A stretch of DNA of 64,000 nucleotides from Phoma sp. XZ068 (GCA_004835665.1 RBKR01000012.1:1116001-1180000); one strand, 5' to 3'; positions 44,325 to 55,994 are shown, counted from the first letter of the stretch. Notes: generated by a model from the sequence alone, not told the origin. Made by a program: numbers and translations.

Positions 44325-45941
44325 ATGAGGGGAAAGAAACATGACGTGTGTCACACTTGTAGACAACACAAGATCGGGGTATGCTCAAACGCTCAATAGT
44401 GACAGTGATCCGATGCTGACCCTTCTCAGTGCGATGGATTGAAGCCGACCTGCAGCCAATGTGAGCTAACGGGTCGTGAATGCCGTGGCTACCTCCAGGA
44501 CTTGGTTGTTTTTCAGCACAAACCCCCTTCCCGTCGCTCACGTCCAGCAACGAAGCCGGCCCTTTCCCCAGCCAGGTCGGGAAAATGCGATTCTCAGCTG
44601 CAGCCAAAGTCTAACCCAATATCAGATGCGATCAACTTAGCGTCAAGTAACCTTCAACAGCTGACATACGATGAATGTGTAGCTATCCTAGTTCAGCACT
44701 ACATTCCGAAAGATGAGCTACACACTCTCTCACATGTTGAGCCTTCAAAATCCAGGATCTGTGGTGGCTGGGTTCAAGCGCTACCTCATGTCAGTCAAGG
44801 CCATATGGATTTCAATCGCATTATACTACCAGCAGTCCGTGCTCTCACCATGTCCATGATGGTGACTTCCCCGAGTGGGCGACAGGAGTATCTCGACACG
44901 TACGGCCATGCTCTTCATGGTATCAGAGCTGTCTTGGATAGGCCTACCGACTCGGTCGGGTCCACTGTCGCAATTGCGGGCATGTGCCTGGCGCTGTCAG
45001 AGGTGCGCTGATGGTCTCTATTCCGATGGGTGGTATGCGTGTTAACACTAAATTAGGTCCTGGTGCCAATAAGTACTTATGGCTATAAGACTCATCTAAG
45101 GGGTGTGGCAGCAATGATACAGAGCCGTGGTGCTCATGCTTTCCAGGATAGTGTTGCTCACCTCATGTTCGTCGGTGTTCGGCCGCTCATAGTAAGTAGC
45201 ATGTTTTGTCACGTCCTGGCTTGCATTTACTTACATACTCAGGTCCTTGATTCAATCCTTAGATGTAAACCGACGTTCCTCATGGATGAAAAATGGCAAA
45301 CTATACCATTTTCAGTGCATCCCGCGTCGCACATGCAGGTGCTACTTGGGCATGCTACTACTATTCTGCCTCTGCTCGAGGCTATGCAAGATGAGCACGC
45401 AGACTTACAAATTATTCGACGTGGCTTCCTGAATGTTCTCGATACACTCCAAGGCTGGGAAGACAACTTTGTATACAAGGGCACGTTGTATCGACAAATC
45501 GCTCCAAACCAATTGGACTTGCCCTTCGATCCACAAATACTACCCAACCCATGCCTCGACTTTGTCGATGTGTCGCACGCAAATTCTCTGACTCATTGTT
45601 GGTCATTTCGTCTCGTGTGCCTGCTAAAGCTTTCGAATCTGGAAACTCTGCTCGCTGGCATCAATGACAGCACTTCCACTGAGGAGTGCAGATATCATGC
45701 AGATGTATCGAGCCTCTGCATCAAGATTTGCCAGGGCCTACCGTACTTGTTACAAAAGGAAATGAGCCTGTATGGTTCTTTGTCAGCTGGGTTTCCGTTG
45801 CATATCGTGTCAGAGAGTTTGCAAACCTTGCAGCTGCAAGACTATGGCCTGGCCAGCTGGTGTACCGCAATCAAGGCACAAATCCAATCCCGAAGAATTG
45901 CCATGTACGAAGAGATGGTGGAAATTGGAACCTTCACATGA
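44325..45941 (+). CDS. Zn2Cys6 fungal transcription factor
   Basis: Binuclear-cluster regulator. Model: join(44325..44378,44430..45002,45057..45191,45243..45941), 486 aa. The Zn cluster is at residues 9-35, C-x2-C-x6-C-x6-C-x2-C-x6-C (VCHTCRQHKIG|CDG.. SQCELTGREC), and intron 1 falls inside it. A basic linker (PPSRRSRPATKP) follows, then a helical region of the Fungal_trans_2 type (about 110-470; YDECVAILVQHYI, LRGVAAMIQSRG, FVGVRPLI). Introns are 51, 54 and 51 bp; the third (45192-45242) is a multiple of three without a stop. It sits first in a same-strand row with a methyltransferase and a flavin oxidase, so a pathway-specific role is plausible but unproven. Confidence 0.88.
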
Positions 45942-46741
45942 GCAGCAGTGTGTAATAGACAATGTCGCGTCTGCTGTCAAGCTCAGATTCGCGCGAAGAC
46001 TACCTCGATACCGTTTCAGTAATGTAGACTAACACGATAGAGCTTTCCGACTTCGCATCTTGGACTGTACAGCTTGAACAAGCTCGTCTCACATGTCGCA
46101 CTTGTTCTGTAAGAGAGACTGGCTTCTCTACCAGTTAAACAACAGTCTCCCAGACACTTACTCAACACGTCAATCCAAGACAACCCCAGGTTTCGGGGTC
46201 GACGACTTCGACCCACCTCCGTAGTGGCAACGCAGGCCCTGCATTTGTTCATACGTTAGTCACGGAGCCTCCGGTTCGCGCGAAGCTACAAATGGACTGG
46301 TAGATTCGATCGTCGAATCGAGGCTGGCGGGAGAGGCACCCATATCTAAGAAGGGCCGAGCCTAGGCTCCGGGTAACCCACTTAGCCTCAAGTCATACGC
46401 ATACTCGTTGTCAGTGCAGACCGCATTTTCATCGGGAAGTCCACTATGTCATATAGCGACAGGCTCAAACATCGTTCGCGAGGCTGGCTGGCTGCGCAAA
46501 TCAGCCAGCCCCAGAAACTTGTCAAGCGGAAGACCGCGATTGGGCAGTTTCGTTTTCGTTCTGAGCGAGGCTTCGTTAGTTGCATACTTCAGCTGCACCA
46601 TCGAAAGTCGTTGCTCCAAGAGGCTTAACGGGTGTAGCGATATCGTGAAGCTCGGTGGAAATAAAAATTATATATAGTTACGGTGGATATCGAATGATCC
46701 TGCAAGCTCGCACACATTCCTGAAATCGGTAAACCTTCATT
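45942..46741. promoter_or_regulatory. Palindrome-rich spacer upstream of the methyltransferase gene
   Basis: 800 bp without a gene. Three perfect inverted repeats are present: GATTCGA-tcg-TCGAATC (46303-46319), GAGCCTAGGCTC (46358-46369) and GGCTGGCTG-7-CAGCCAGCC (46486-46510). A TATATATAG-like box at about 46669-46677 lies about 65 bp before the methyltransferase ATG. Confidence 0.6.
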
Positions 46742-47937
46742 ATGAGTACCATCACCGTTACAGACCCAGTGCTTTCTGCACCATCTTCTTCCAAAGTCGA
46801 TAAGTTCACTTTCATTACGGTAGACGAGGTTGAGCTATCAGCGGACGAAGATGCGAGAACTTTCCACGACACCGATGCCGCATACGTCCTGCCGAACGAG
46901 TGAGTTTATTCAAGATTGCACCATTCCTACTTCCCTCGACCTGCCAAAAGACACTAGGTGATACTAGATACTAATAGAGCCAGCAACCTCGAGCACCAAA
47001 GACTAGAAGTCCAGCACAGACTTCTACGGCAAATCATGGGAGACAGAGTATTCCATGCCCCTCTGGAGAAGGACGCCATACACAGAACTCTTGACATCGG
47101 GTGCGGCACAGGGGCAGTCACACATGAAATGGCTTCCACTTTTCCCGATGCACATGTATTCGGCGCCGACCTGTCTCCCGTTCCACAAGTTAGGGAAAAG
47201 CTACCAAACATCAACTACGTCCAAGGCAACATCATGGACATCGATGATACTCGTTTCGAGAACAACTCGTTTGACCTCATCTTCTCGCGATTGTTAGTCC
47301 TAGGCATGTCCAATTGGAAAGCCTACATCGAGCGATGTGTCTCGCTCACAAAACCTGGGGTAGGTGACCTGCACGTCCGTGTCAATTCACTTCGACGAGG
47401 GAACGCTAATGCCTTTACTAGGGTTGGATTGAGATGCACGACTTCTCTAACGCGGTACACCATGTCCCTGCCAGCGTCTCTTCTTTCGAACACCTCCGCC
47501 CCCACCCTATTACCATCGCTGAGATTGCAAATACTTCCCACCCCACAGATGCGTACCAACATTATTCGCCGTGGCTTTGGGACACGATCTTCGGCAAGCT
47601 TCTCGCACTGAAAGGTGTTGATTTGTATTGTGGCTCCAAGATTCCCTCGCTATTCTCCGAGGCTGGCCTCACAGATATTAGGATACGGCGATACATGGTG
47701 CCGTATAGTAAGTGGGATGGGTTGACCAAAGAAGAGAAGGAGACTGCAGATTATTTAGAGACCTTTATAAGGGATCTGATTCCGATTGCCATCAAGAAAG
47801 CCGGAGCAAATGCTGGACCAGAGTATGCAAAGGAAACTGAGGAGGCAGTAAGGGATGCGAAGAGATACCACGAAGCGTACGAAGGCGGAAGGAATTTTTT
47901 GTGGATGTACGTAGTCTGTGGGCGCAAGCCGGAGTAA
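46742..47937 (+). CDS. Class I SAM-dependent methyltransferase
   Basis: Small-molecule type methyltransferase (LaeA/methyltransferase-11/25-like fold). Model: join(46742..46899,46978..47359,47422..47937), 351 aa. SAM motif I is LDIGCGTGAVTHEMA (about 92-106); FGADLSPVPQ is the acidic-loop strand; NIMDIDDTRFENNSFDLIFSR is the post-I/motif II region; GGWIEMHDF follows the second intron. A 45-residue N-terminal extension precedes the fold. Introns are 78 and 62 bp. Flanked by a Zn2Cys6 regulator and a flavin oxidase on the same strand. The substrate is unknown, and a LaeA-type regulatory role cannot be excluded. Confidence 0.88.
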
Positions 47938-48368
47938 TTTATTGGGTACTCGGCAATGTCAGATACCTATTTCCCACAAGTACCCTCACTTTTGAGACTT
48001 ATGTTCCGAGTATGGTTCAGGTACGGTGCGGGACGAACCATTTGTGGGGCATAACTCATTGGGCCAGGGTGAGGTGAATAGGACAGGGGGGTGAAGACTC
48101 GAAGGAATCGAGTTGTGGGGCAAGGATCACTGCATCCGCACAGCACAATTACTTCCATTGGTCCAAACTTGTGGTCAAAGAACCCTCCGTACATATGCCG
48201 TCGGTATAAAAACCTATATCGGACTAGCTATGATGGGGCAAGAGATCACAATCTCTTCGCGGTGTACCATGCTATAAGAGGTGTACATCTTGTCACAAAG
48301 CCATGAGCTAAGGCGACTCCCAGTACCGAGAATTGCATAGCTCCCTTCAGAGGATTGAATGGCCAACT
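47938..48368. promoter_or_regulatory. Promoter region of the flavin oxidase gene
   Basis: 431 bp with the methyltransferase 3' UTR and the oxidase promoter. A TATAAAAA box is at 48205-48212 and an inverted CCAAT (ATTGG) at 48157-48161, both in reasonable positions relative to the ATG at 48369. Confidence 0.55.
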
Positions 48369-49958
48369 ATGTTTCCCTCAGACTTTGCCCTGCTCGCAGC
48401 AGGTTACTTCAACGTGTCATTTGCTCGAAACGAGACCTGTGTACGTCATTCTAAATTTTGTATAGCTTTGCTAATTTTCCTAGTGCGCTGCTTTGACTAG
48501 CAGTTCTGTATCTGATTATGTCACTTATCCTGGGCAAAGTGCCTACGCTGCCAGTCTTGCTTCATACTTCGATGGCAGGAGCAGATTGGCACCTAGCTGT
48601 ATCGTACAACCGAAAACTGCAGAGGACGTGTCCTCTATTGTGAAGATTCTCACTACTGAAAGTCATCTAAAGCCTTGTCAGTTTTCGGTACGATCTGGTG
48701 GTCAAAGCCCAATTCCGGGCTCCAACAATATTGATGATGGTGTGACCATCGATCTGCTGTACATGAAGGATACCAGCTATGACGCCGACACCAAAATAGC
48801 AAGCATAGGACCAGCCGCACGATGGGGTTCTGTCTACGAAATCCTTGAGCCACTAGGACGCATGGTAGCTGGAGGTCGTAGTTCCACTGTTGGTGTTGGA
48901 GGCTTTCTTCTCGGTGGTGGAATCTCACACTACGCACCTCGTTTCGGGCTATCTTGCGACAACGTGATCAACTTTCAAGTTGTCCTTGCTAATAGTAGCG
49001 TCGTAAATGCTAACAAGAGCGCAAAGCCCGACCTTTTCATGGCTCTCAAAGGCGGCAGCAGCAACTTTGGCATCGTTACGAGATACGATATGGAGACTGT
49101 TGAAAATGAAAACTTGTGGGGAGGCATCGTCGCCTATCCTGCATCAACTGTTCATCAGCATTTCAAGTCTCTTGTCAATTTTGGTCGGAACCCGAACAAA
49201 GATCCCAACGCCGCCTTGATCGTCTTCCAAGGATACATGACTGCCAATCCCTTGGATGTTGTACTGGTCGCTTTCGATTACACGAAGCCAGTGGCTCGTC
49301 CAGACGCCTACAAAGAGTTCTATGCTATCGCCAACATAAGCGACTCAACAAAGATCCAACCTATGAGCGCGGTCGCCGCAGAGTTTGAAAGTGAAACAGC
49401 TAAGAGGTTTGTTCTCGTCATATCATCCACTACAACAGCCTTTTACTGATTTGAATATTTATCAGAGTGCAATTCCGCACCCTCTCGTTTAAGATCGACC
49501 TTGTTACTCTCCAAGAGACTGCCCGCCTCTACAAAATTGTTCTCACAGAGCTTCAAGCCAAAGCATCTGGTCAATGGCGCATCGCCTGCCTCCATCAGTT
49601 GTGGTCTACAAGCTACACTGCAAACAGCAAGACCAAGGGCGGTAACGTACTCGGCATGGAACACTATACCGAGGATTTCATCGTTTATCAGTCGTATCTC
49701 TCTTGGTCTGAGGCCAAGGACGACGAGCTATTCATCGCAATGGGGAAAATGTTGACCGATGGAATCCAAAGGTTTGCTGCTAGTAAAATCACTGCACTGG
49801 ATTTTCTTTACCTCAACTATGCGGACAAGGATCAGGATCCACTTTCCGCTTATGGCGCGGATAAAGTGGAGATTATGAAGAAGGTAGCAGAGAAGTATGA
49901 TCCATATGGCGTCTACCAAAAATTGCTCCCAGGAGGCTTCAAGATCTCCAAGGTCTGA
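48369..49958 (+). CDS. FAD-dependent oxidase, berberine-bridge-enzyme type
   Basis: Oxygen-dependent flavoprotein of the PCMH/VAO fold with a BBE C-terminus, a common tailoring enzyme in fungal secondary metabolism. Model: join(48369..48440,48484..49406,49466..49958), 495 aa. The FAD domain shows CIVQPKTAEDVSSIVK, RSGGQSPIPGSNN and VGVGGFLLGGGISHYAPRFG. The BBE element YLNYADKDQDP and the closing YDPYGVYQKLLPGGFK are present. The residue that usually links covalently to flavin in GGHS is Gln here (GGQS), and no second-link Cys is seen in the GGGISHYAP segment, so flavin is probably bound non-covalently. The first 24 residues (FALLAAGYFNVSF) make only a weak signal peptide, so secretion is uncertain. 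The first intron is 43 bp, near the lower limit here. Confidence 0.87.
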
Positions 49959-50754
49959 GTAGTGATAGATTTAGTGGTGTACGAAAAGCCTTGGGTTAGT
50001 GCCTTGATAAATAAAATCATCATTTGCCTCCGATCTTTTGGGTGAGACTGCATCAACGCATTGATACAAAAGAGTTGGTAGACCTGGGGAAGAAAGGTAT
50101 CGTCGATTTAGGGCATAAAAGACAAATTGCAAACAAATAACCACATGTTTCAAACCGACGGGTCCACATGTATCAAGAAGATATCGCATTTGAAGCATTT
50201 GCGCAGACAAACTCCCAAACAAACATGGACTCTTCAAATCGGCATTTTCAAGTTAAGTGTCTGAAAGAACCGCCCCACATGGTCAATGTGCGCAGAGCTT
50301 TCGACCAGACGGACATGTGCGTCTTTATCATCCCTTTGAAATAGAGAATGAAGCACCGCAGTGCTGAAGTGAAGCAGAACCGCCGTTCCAGATACTGCTT
50401 TTTAGTTGAAAAGCAAGCGACAATGAGACTCATGAAACTGTTCATGTTGCTTTTGAGAAGGACGTCCGTTTGGTATTCGAGCAAGTAACAGCTGTTCGAT
50501 TCTTGTGTTTATTTGTAGAACCTGCCACCAAGAAGGAAAATAGGAGAGGATATGCATGTCCTATCTTGAGTTTTGTTTTTCCTGGAGAGAGGACGCAGCA
50601 CCATTTTCACGGTAATTTTGTGTTGTTCGAACAAGCGAACATATGGTCGATTTAGAATTGTTTTGGCAAGGAAGGAAAAGATATGATAGAGGAAAGAAAG
50701 ACTCGTCGTGTTCAATGGGATAAGGAGGTACTAAGCAGAGTGAAGGGGTTTTAA
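49959..50754. other. Intergenic, convergent 3' ends
   Basis: About 800 bp between the oxidase and the WSC gene, read towards each other. No gene, repeat or RNA recognised. Confidence 0.4.
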
Positions 50755-51740
50755 TTATACTTGTGTCACTGATACATGGCAAACGAAAGGTTCGGTAATG
50801 ACGTAGCTGAGCAATTCACATTGCCCATCAGTTTTTTGGTGTCTGTTGGTAAGTCCCACGATAGGAACACAAGTGCTTGCAACATCACATGTATGAGCAG
50901 TAAAGCGAGTATTAGGACCATTGACAATGTGAACGGTATTTTCGGTACGTATTTGTACAGAGCCATTACATCGACTTTGCATCGGCCCGCAACGAATGGT
51001 GTAGGTCCGAATAGCCAGGGGCCCGACATTAGGGCCTCTCCGGAATCGAACTCTCCCATCCCTTGTCCCCAAATGTCCCGTCTCTTCACCTTGTTCTCCC
51101 CAGAACTTCTCCCTCCGCCGAGCACTCGGTCGCTCCCCGCCCCCACCAAAAAACATGTAAAAGAGTAGAGCAAAGAGCATCGGTACACAGGCATCTCTCA
51201 AAATTGGACTTACAGTGAATTCGTAGATAGAAATGAACGTGTCGAGGAGTCCACAGCCTTCGTTTATGTTTCCTCGACAGGGGGACTGACAGTTGATGCT
51301 ACCGAGCGGAGATGGGATACCAGCGATTGCGGAGTTGTTGCGATTGATGACGTTGTCGCACCCTGGGGTATGATTAGCTTCGCCTACGATTCGCAGTCAT
51401 GCTTCGAATAAGGAGGACATACAGCACTGGTTGTCGTCTGTACCGGCGTACTTGTACCCTTGGCTTCTGCAAGTAGCGGTGCATGGCACTCCGCCATTAG
51501 GGTTTATGGTTTGGAAGGAACCACCTAGAGCGTGGCTGCCCGGCAATTGGTATGCGATGTCACTGGTGTGCGTAAGTAGGAGTAATATAGAGAGCAATGG
51601 AACGCGTACGTGTAACAGCCTTTGAATCTCCATCCATTGCCCAGCAAGGAGCTTTGCGCAGGCTGCTTCAATATTACGATCTGTGTCACTGCTGTGGTGA
51701 GCAGTGAAGCACCGGCTATTAGATAGCCGAATGCTTTCAT
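50755..51740 (-). CDS. Secreted WSC-domain protein
   Basis: Model: complement(join(50755..51362,51423..51562,51610..51740)), 292 aa. A signal peptide (about 1-19, MKAFGYLIAGASLLTTAVTQ) is followed by one WSC domain: GWRFKGCYT, ALGGSFQT, CTATCRSQGYKYAGTD, QCWCDNVIN, and C-x3-C (CQSPCRGN) up to GCGLLDTFISIYEFT, with the regular Cys spacing. Introns of 47 and 60 bp restore the expected Cys-Trp-Cys. WSC modules bind glucans or other carbohydrates in wall sensors and secreted proteins. After EFT the frame stays open another 150 codons (hydrophobic run, basic patch, Cys-containing tail), but a good donor (GTAAGT) sits exactly there, so the last exon may end near 51214 and the true C-terminus may differ. 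The WSC part is firm, the tail is not. Confidence 0.7.
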
Positions 51741-52856
51741 TGTCGCGGCACTGAAAGGGGACCAGGATTGGTGAGGTTACAGGCAGACCTAGAGTTAGTT
51801 GTAAAACGGGGGAAAAGAAAAGAAAAGGAAACCAAAACAAACGATTTTTTGTTGGTGGAGTGAGCAGTGGGCTAAACGAGTGCAGCGGCTTGGGGATCAG
51901 GAATGACTGTGTCAGTACTCAAGGACTGATGGGATACGGTGACGAGAAGTAAGAAGAGTGTGAAGAACGGCTAGACAGGATGCGTGAGGTACTTAACAGC
52001 GCAGAACAGCATTCATGCGAAAGACTGACGTGTGCAAGACATGCGAACTGCAAGGGATGAGGTTCTGGGCTTTATGCTAACCAGTGACATGGGAATTGTG
52101 TAACAATCCAGGTGTGCAATTATGTCGAATATTGGACTCGGATACAGAAACGTCGACAAGTACTCTAGAGTCAGACATATTGCTAAAAGCTTCGACTGAC
52201 ATTGCTATCACTTGTGAATGGAATTCAAGCTTGATTTGAGGTTCATAACAGTGGGATGGTCTTATGCCCACTTGAAGCTCTGGCAAGCACGGAAACCCAC
52301 AAAGGGGTGTTGTTGCCGAAAGCCGCCACATTCCATTAGGGCAACGACAGAGAACTGTCGCCTATTGTACTTTTCTTGGAGGCAAGTAAACGTGGGTACC
52401 GGGATTACTGGAAAGTCTGGACTTGGCGGCTTGTATGCTATAATTATCTCGAGCGCGGACGGCCGCCACACGCTCAAGCCGATCCCGTTCGGTTCGACAA
52501 TCTCAATGTTTTGTACAGGAAATTGTCACAATCTCATCATGTTGTCGTGGCGTCCGAGATGCACGTTCGTGGTTGAGAGTACCAGGTACAAGTGTGGGGC
52601 AACCGGATGGACGCAACCGCGGCATTTGGTCCGGTCGTGTCCATCCACAAGCATGACGCGAGCGCGATGTTGCAGCGTCGATTCACCACACCCGCTCCAA
52701 CACACGAACACAAGCCCGACGCTCAACAGGTCGTCTTGAATGATTGATCCTGATCCGGCAACCACGATGCACCCCACTCCATAGGACCCCTATTCACTCA
52801 ACTCGCCTCATCCCCTGTCGCTCCCGGCACTTGGTGGAGCTCGTTCTCCGGTCGCA
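51741..52856. promoter_or_regulatory. Divergent region, WSC gene / Asi-like gene
   Basis: About 1.1 kb between divergent starts. A 173-codon plus-strand frame at 52218-52739 has no domain and is not counted. No repeat or RNA recognised. Confidence 0.4.
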
Positions 52857-55714
52857 ATGGCTCAGACTCCAGGCGCACTCACCAACATGACGTCGTTCCT
52901 GCCCTCACCGGCAGACCTACTTATGGTCTTTCCGCGGCTCTTTGGCAAGGCTAGCTCACTCGGTGAAATGATGCGCTCTGGTGGCAGCATCATTGCTGAG
53001 CCTACTATGGCCAACCTCACCAATGGATCCATACCGACCATCTCTGGCAAGTTTGCGCAGGAGTCTGTGGCTGCCGCCGCCGCCGCCGCAGCGTCTGGGT
53101 CAACAGACGAGATCACCATGTTCCAGGCATTCAAGAACGTTGCCAGCTTCTTCAGCTACATCACGTCCAAGTGGGCTATTGCGACGTTTGCTATAGTGAG
53201 TATCGCTGTACCGCGTCACACTGTAAACTGCGACTGACGACCGCTATCTAGGCCATTCTCCTAAACCGAACCCAATTTTACGCCTCCAGCCGAGTCCCAC
53301 TCTCCTTCGACCGCCTGCATATACGCCTCGCCCTGTACATTGTTCCTCTCTCGCTGTTCCTGCTGCAGAACCTCAATCTAGTCCGGGCTATACGTTGCCA
53401 AACGTCCCCAGATTGGTCAGAAATGCAATATGGAACACCAGGGAGATATCTGAGCACAGACTTCAGTGGAGAAGGAGGACACCTACACCGCGCCTCCTCC
53501 AGCCTCCTCTTCTGGGAGGACACAACGAACTCGTGCCAAGCTGTTGGCATGCTGCCGGCTGCTGCACACACAACACGGGACAATGGCTCTCTCGCCCTAC
53601 TTTGGCCCTTGTTCTTGTCGTTGGGCTTTGGGCAGTTTGTTGAAACCCTGTGTTGCGCTCTTCAAGGCCGGCCCCCTGTTCAGGAAGTTGGCATGACTAT
53701 TTTCGAGCACTCTTTGGCTTTCGCCGAGGCCGAAGCTGTTGTCACGAAACCGTTGACAATCAACTCTACACGATTCAATCAGCCCAAGAACGTATTAGTT
53801 CCGAATGGAACGACAGTCCTGGTTCCGCGATCCGGTCTGAACAGCATCGCGAATGTCCCACCTGAGGTGCTTTTGATATCTCTCATTTCTAGCATCAGCC
53901 ACTTCACAAGCAACCTGTTGGCAATTGCTGGCGTGCGCTCGAGGTACCGCCTTGTTACGACTGCGATATGGGGCGTAGCGTACATGGCAACCTTTGTCTG
54001 GAGTTTCCTGCGCCAGACCGAAGCTATCGCAGAGTCTGACAATCCCGTCGGTCTGCTTCGATTTCCTACTGTTTGCATTATTGGGTTCATCCCTCATCTT
54101 CTGATCATGATTGGCATTGTCACTTGTGGATTCATCTATTTGCTGGCCTTCTTCATCACTGTCTTGGCCCCTCCACCAGGTCAACCAGAGACCATGACCT
54201 GGAAGGAACGCTTTGAGGTCGCCTACAACAACCTACATGCAAACATACACTTGTCTTCGATAGCACCGCTAACGATAAGCTGGCATGAGGACTTCTATAC
54301 TGCGATTCTCAAGGTGGGCTTTACCGTCCTCACTGCAGCGAGCGAGGCTGTCTTCCTCAACGAAGGTATCCGGATTAACGTTCACGCAATGACTTTCCTC
54401 GAGAAGAAGAGACTGAAGGAAGTACTGGATCGCAGACGTCAGTTCAGACAGACCCTGACGAATATTCCCGAGGAACTGAAAGGAGAATCTCTTGCTCCGG
54501 GTGTCGAGGTGGAGGACAAACTCAATACCGACGCATTGACCGAAGCGACAACTTCCGGTTATGCGCGAGAGCGAAAGACGCGTACTATGACTGCTCCTCC
54601 CGGGACTGCTAATGCCGGGGCGCAGGGGGATCCAGCCGGGCTCCAGCAGCGAAGAGGACGCTTCTATTTGACCTGGCAATTCTTCAAGGGCATTGCAAGG
54701 TTGGTCATGCTTATTCATGCTAGACTGACCATCGCAATGCTGCAGAGGTTACGAGTAGGCTACCGTCCACGATGGCTCAGGCGACTCGCCGGGCCTCGTC
54801 CACCCAAAGAGCCGCGCTTTCCATCGCAACCTAACAATGACAGACAGCGCCGCGGAGCGTCCGTCGACTCATGGCTGACTCTCGATGACCGGTCCCGCAT
54901 CAGGCTTGATAATCAGTTCGACGCTGAGGCATTCGCACGGGATCGACTCCGTCAGACCGGGTTTCTGGATGCACCGAGCTCCAAGGAGTCCGATGAGCGT
55001 GTTGATGAATACATGTATTCATGGTGGCGCAACGGTGGTCGCTTTGGCGATGTGGATAGCAGTAGCGATTATGTTCCATCGCAAGACGATGATACCACCA
55101 GCATCATGTCATACGCTACCACAGACCACGACGATTGGTCGGATATTGAGGACGACGGGCAACGGACTCCTACTCGAGACACATACCAGTGCAGCCGCGA
55201 AGCAACACCAGCAGCCGAGAATGCCATTGATCTTTCGCGCCTCTCGACTCTCCTCGATCCGAAGACCAAGGAAGACCGCGAGGAAGCCAAGCTTCTGTCA
55301 CGTCACCTCCAGAGCCCGCAAATAATGACACGATCTCGCTACCGCCAGGCATTAGATCAAGACCAGGCCAAGATTCTAACCACGTCACGCTACCGCCTCG
55401 AGACATCGGCTGACATGACGCCGGAGGAGGAAGAGCAGCTGTTGGAGGATTTGATTCTGAACAAAAGACAGGCTGTCGCACCCCAAGCGTCAGCAGGTGC
55501 AGCAGGAAGCTGGGACACTGGAGCGGAGGGCATGGGGTCTGAAGGACCTCAGTGCGTCGTGTGTCAGCTCACGCCCAGGACGGTACTCGTCTGGCCATGT
55601 GGATGCTTATCACTTTGCGATGAGTGCCGCGTAGGACTGGCAAGTAAGAATTATACGGCCTGTGTGTGTTGTAGGACCAAAGTGGTCGCGTACTCTAAGT
55701 TGTACGTTCCCTGA
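52857..55714 (+). CDS. Asi1/Asi3-like multi-pass membrane RING protein
   Basis: Probable membrane-embedded E3 ubiquitin ligase related to yeast Asi1/Asi3, inner nuclear membrane ligases that degrade mislocalised proteins. Model: join(52857..53195,53252..55714), 933 aa. About five or six hydrophobic segments are seen: after the intron (LALYIVPLSLFLLQNL), around LLWPLFLSLGFGQ, EVLLISLISSISHF, AIWGVAYMATFVW, and FIPHLLIMIGIVTCGFIYLLAFFITVL. A long charged cytoplasmic or nucleoplasmic region follows (Arg-rich, then Asp/Ser-rich). The C-terminal RING reads CVVC-x11-CGC-x3-C-x2-C-x11-CVCC, with Cys in place of the usual His. A run of nine Ala codons lies at about residue 71. Localisation and substrate are inferred from family. 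Confidence 0.82.
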
Positions 55715-55994
55715 TCTGGTTTGGGTTTTGCATCATGAGCCTGGCGTTACTCGTTATAGACAAGCAGCATCCAATACATGTGCTTGGTACAAGGTCAATA
55801 TGCACATGCGTTTGTCAGCAAAGTCTTGATCTCACTATCACTATCGTCGTACTCCAGCCCCGCAATTTAAGCATGCCCAGTCTAGCCGATAGTGCATTAG
55901 CGTGGATAATCCCTGTCGAAATTTCGAGGTTCGCTCCGCAACTTTTCGAGCTCATGCGAGCGGTCGGCGCATCACTCACGCAAATCTGGCAGCC

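Noticed and set aside
51035..51051. 17-nt match, on the minus strand, to a highly conserved small-subunit rRNA segment (GTTCGATTCCGGAGAGG)
   Set aside because: The similarity (recalled, not searched) stops after 17 nt and the flanks do not resemble rRNA; a tRNA T-arm reading also fails because the stem does not pair. Too short for a pseudogene claim.
52218..52739. 173-codon plus-strand frame upstream of the Asi-like gene
   Set aside because: Irregular composition with scattered Cys and Trp, no family resemblance, and it lies in a promoter region between divergent genes.
53065..53095. GCC/GCT repeat
   Set aside because: It encodes an Ala run inside the first exon of the Asi-like protein and keeps frame; an ordinary low-complexity coding repeat.
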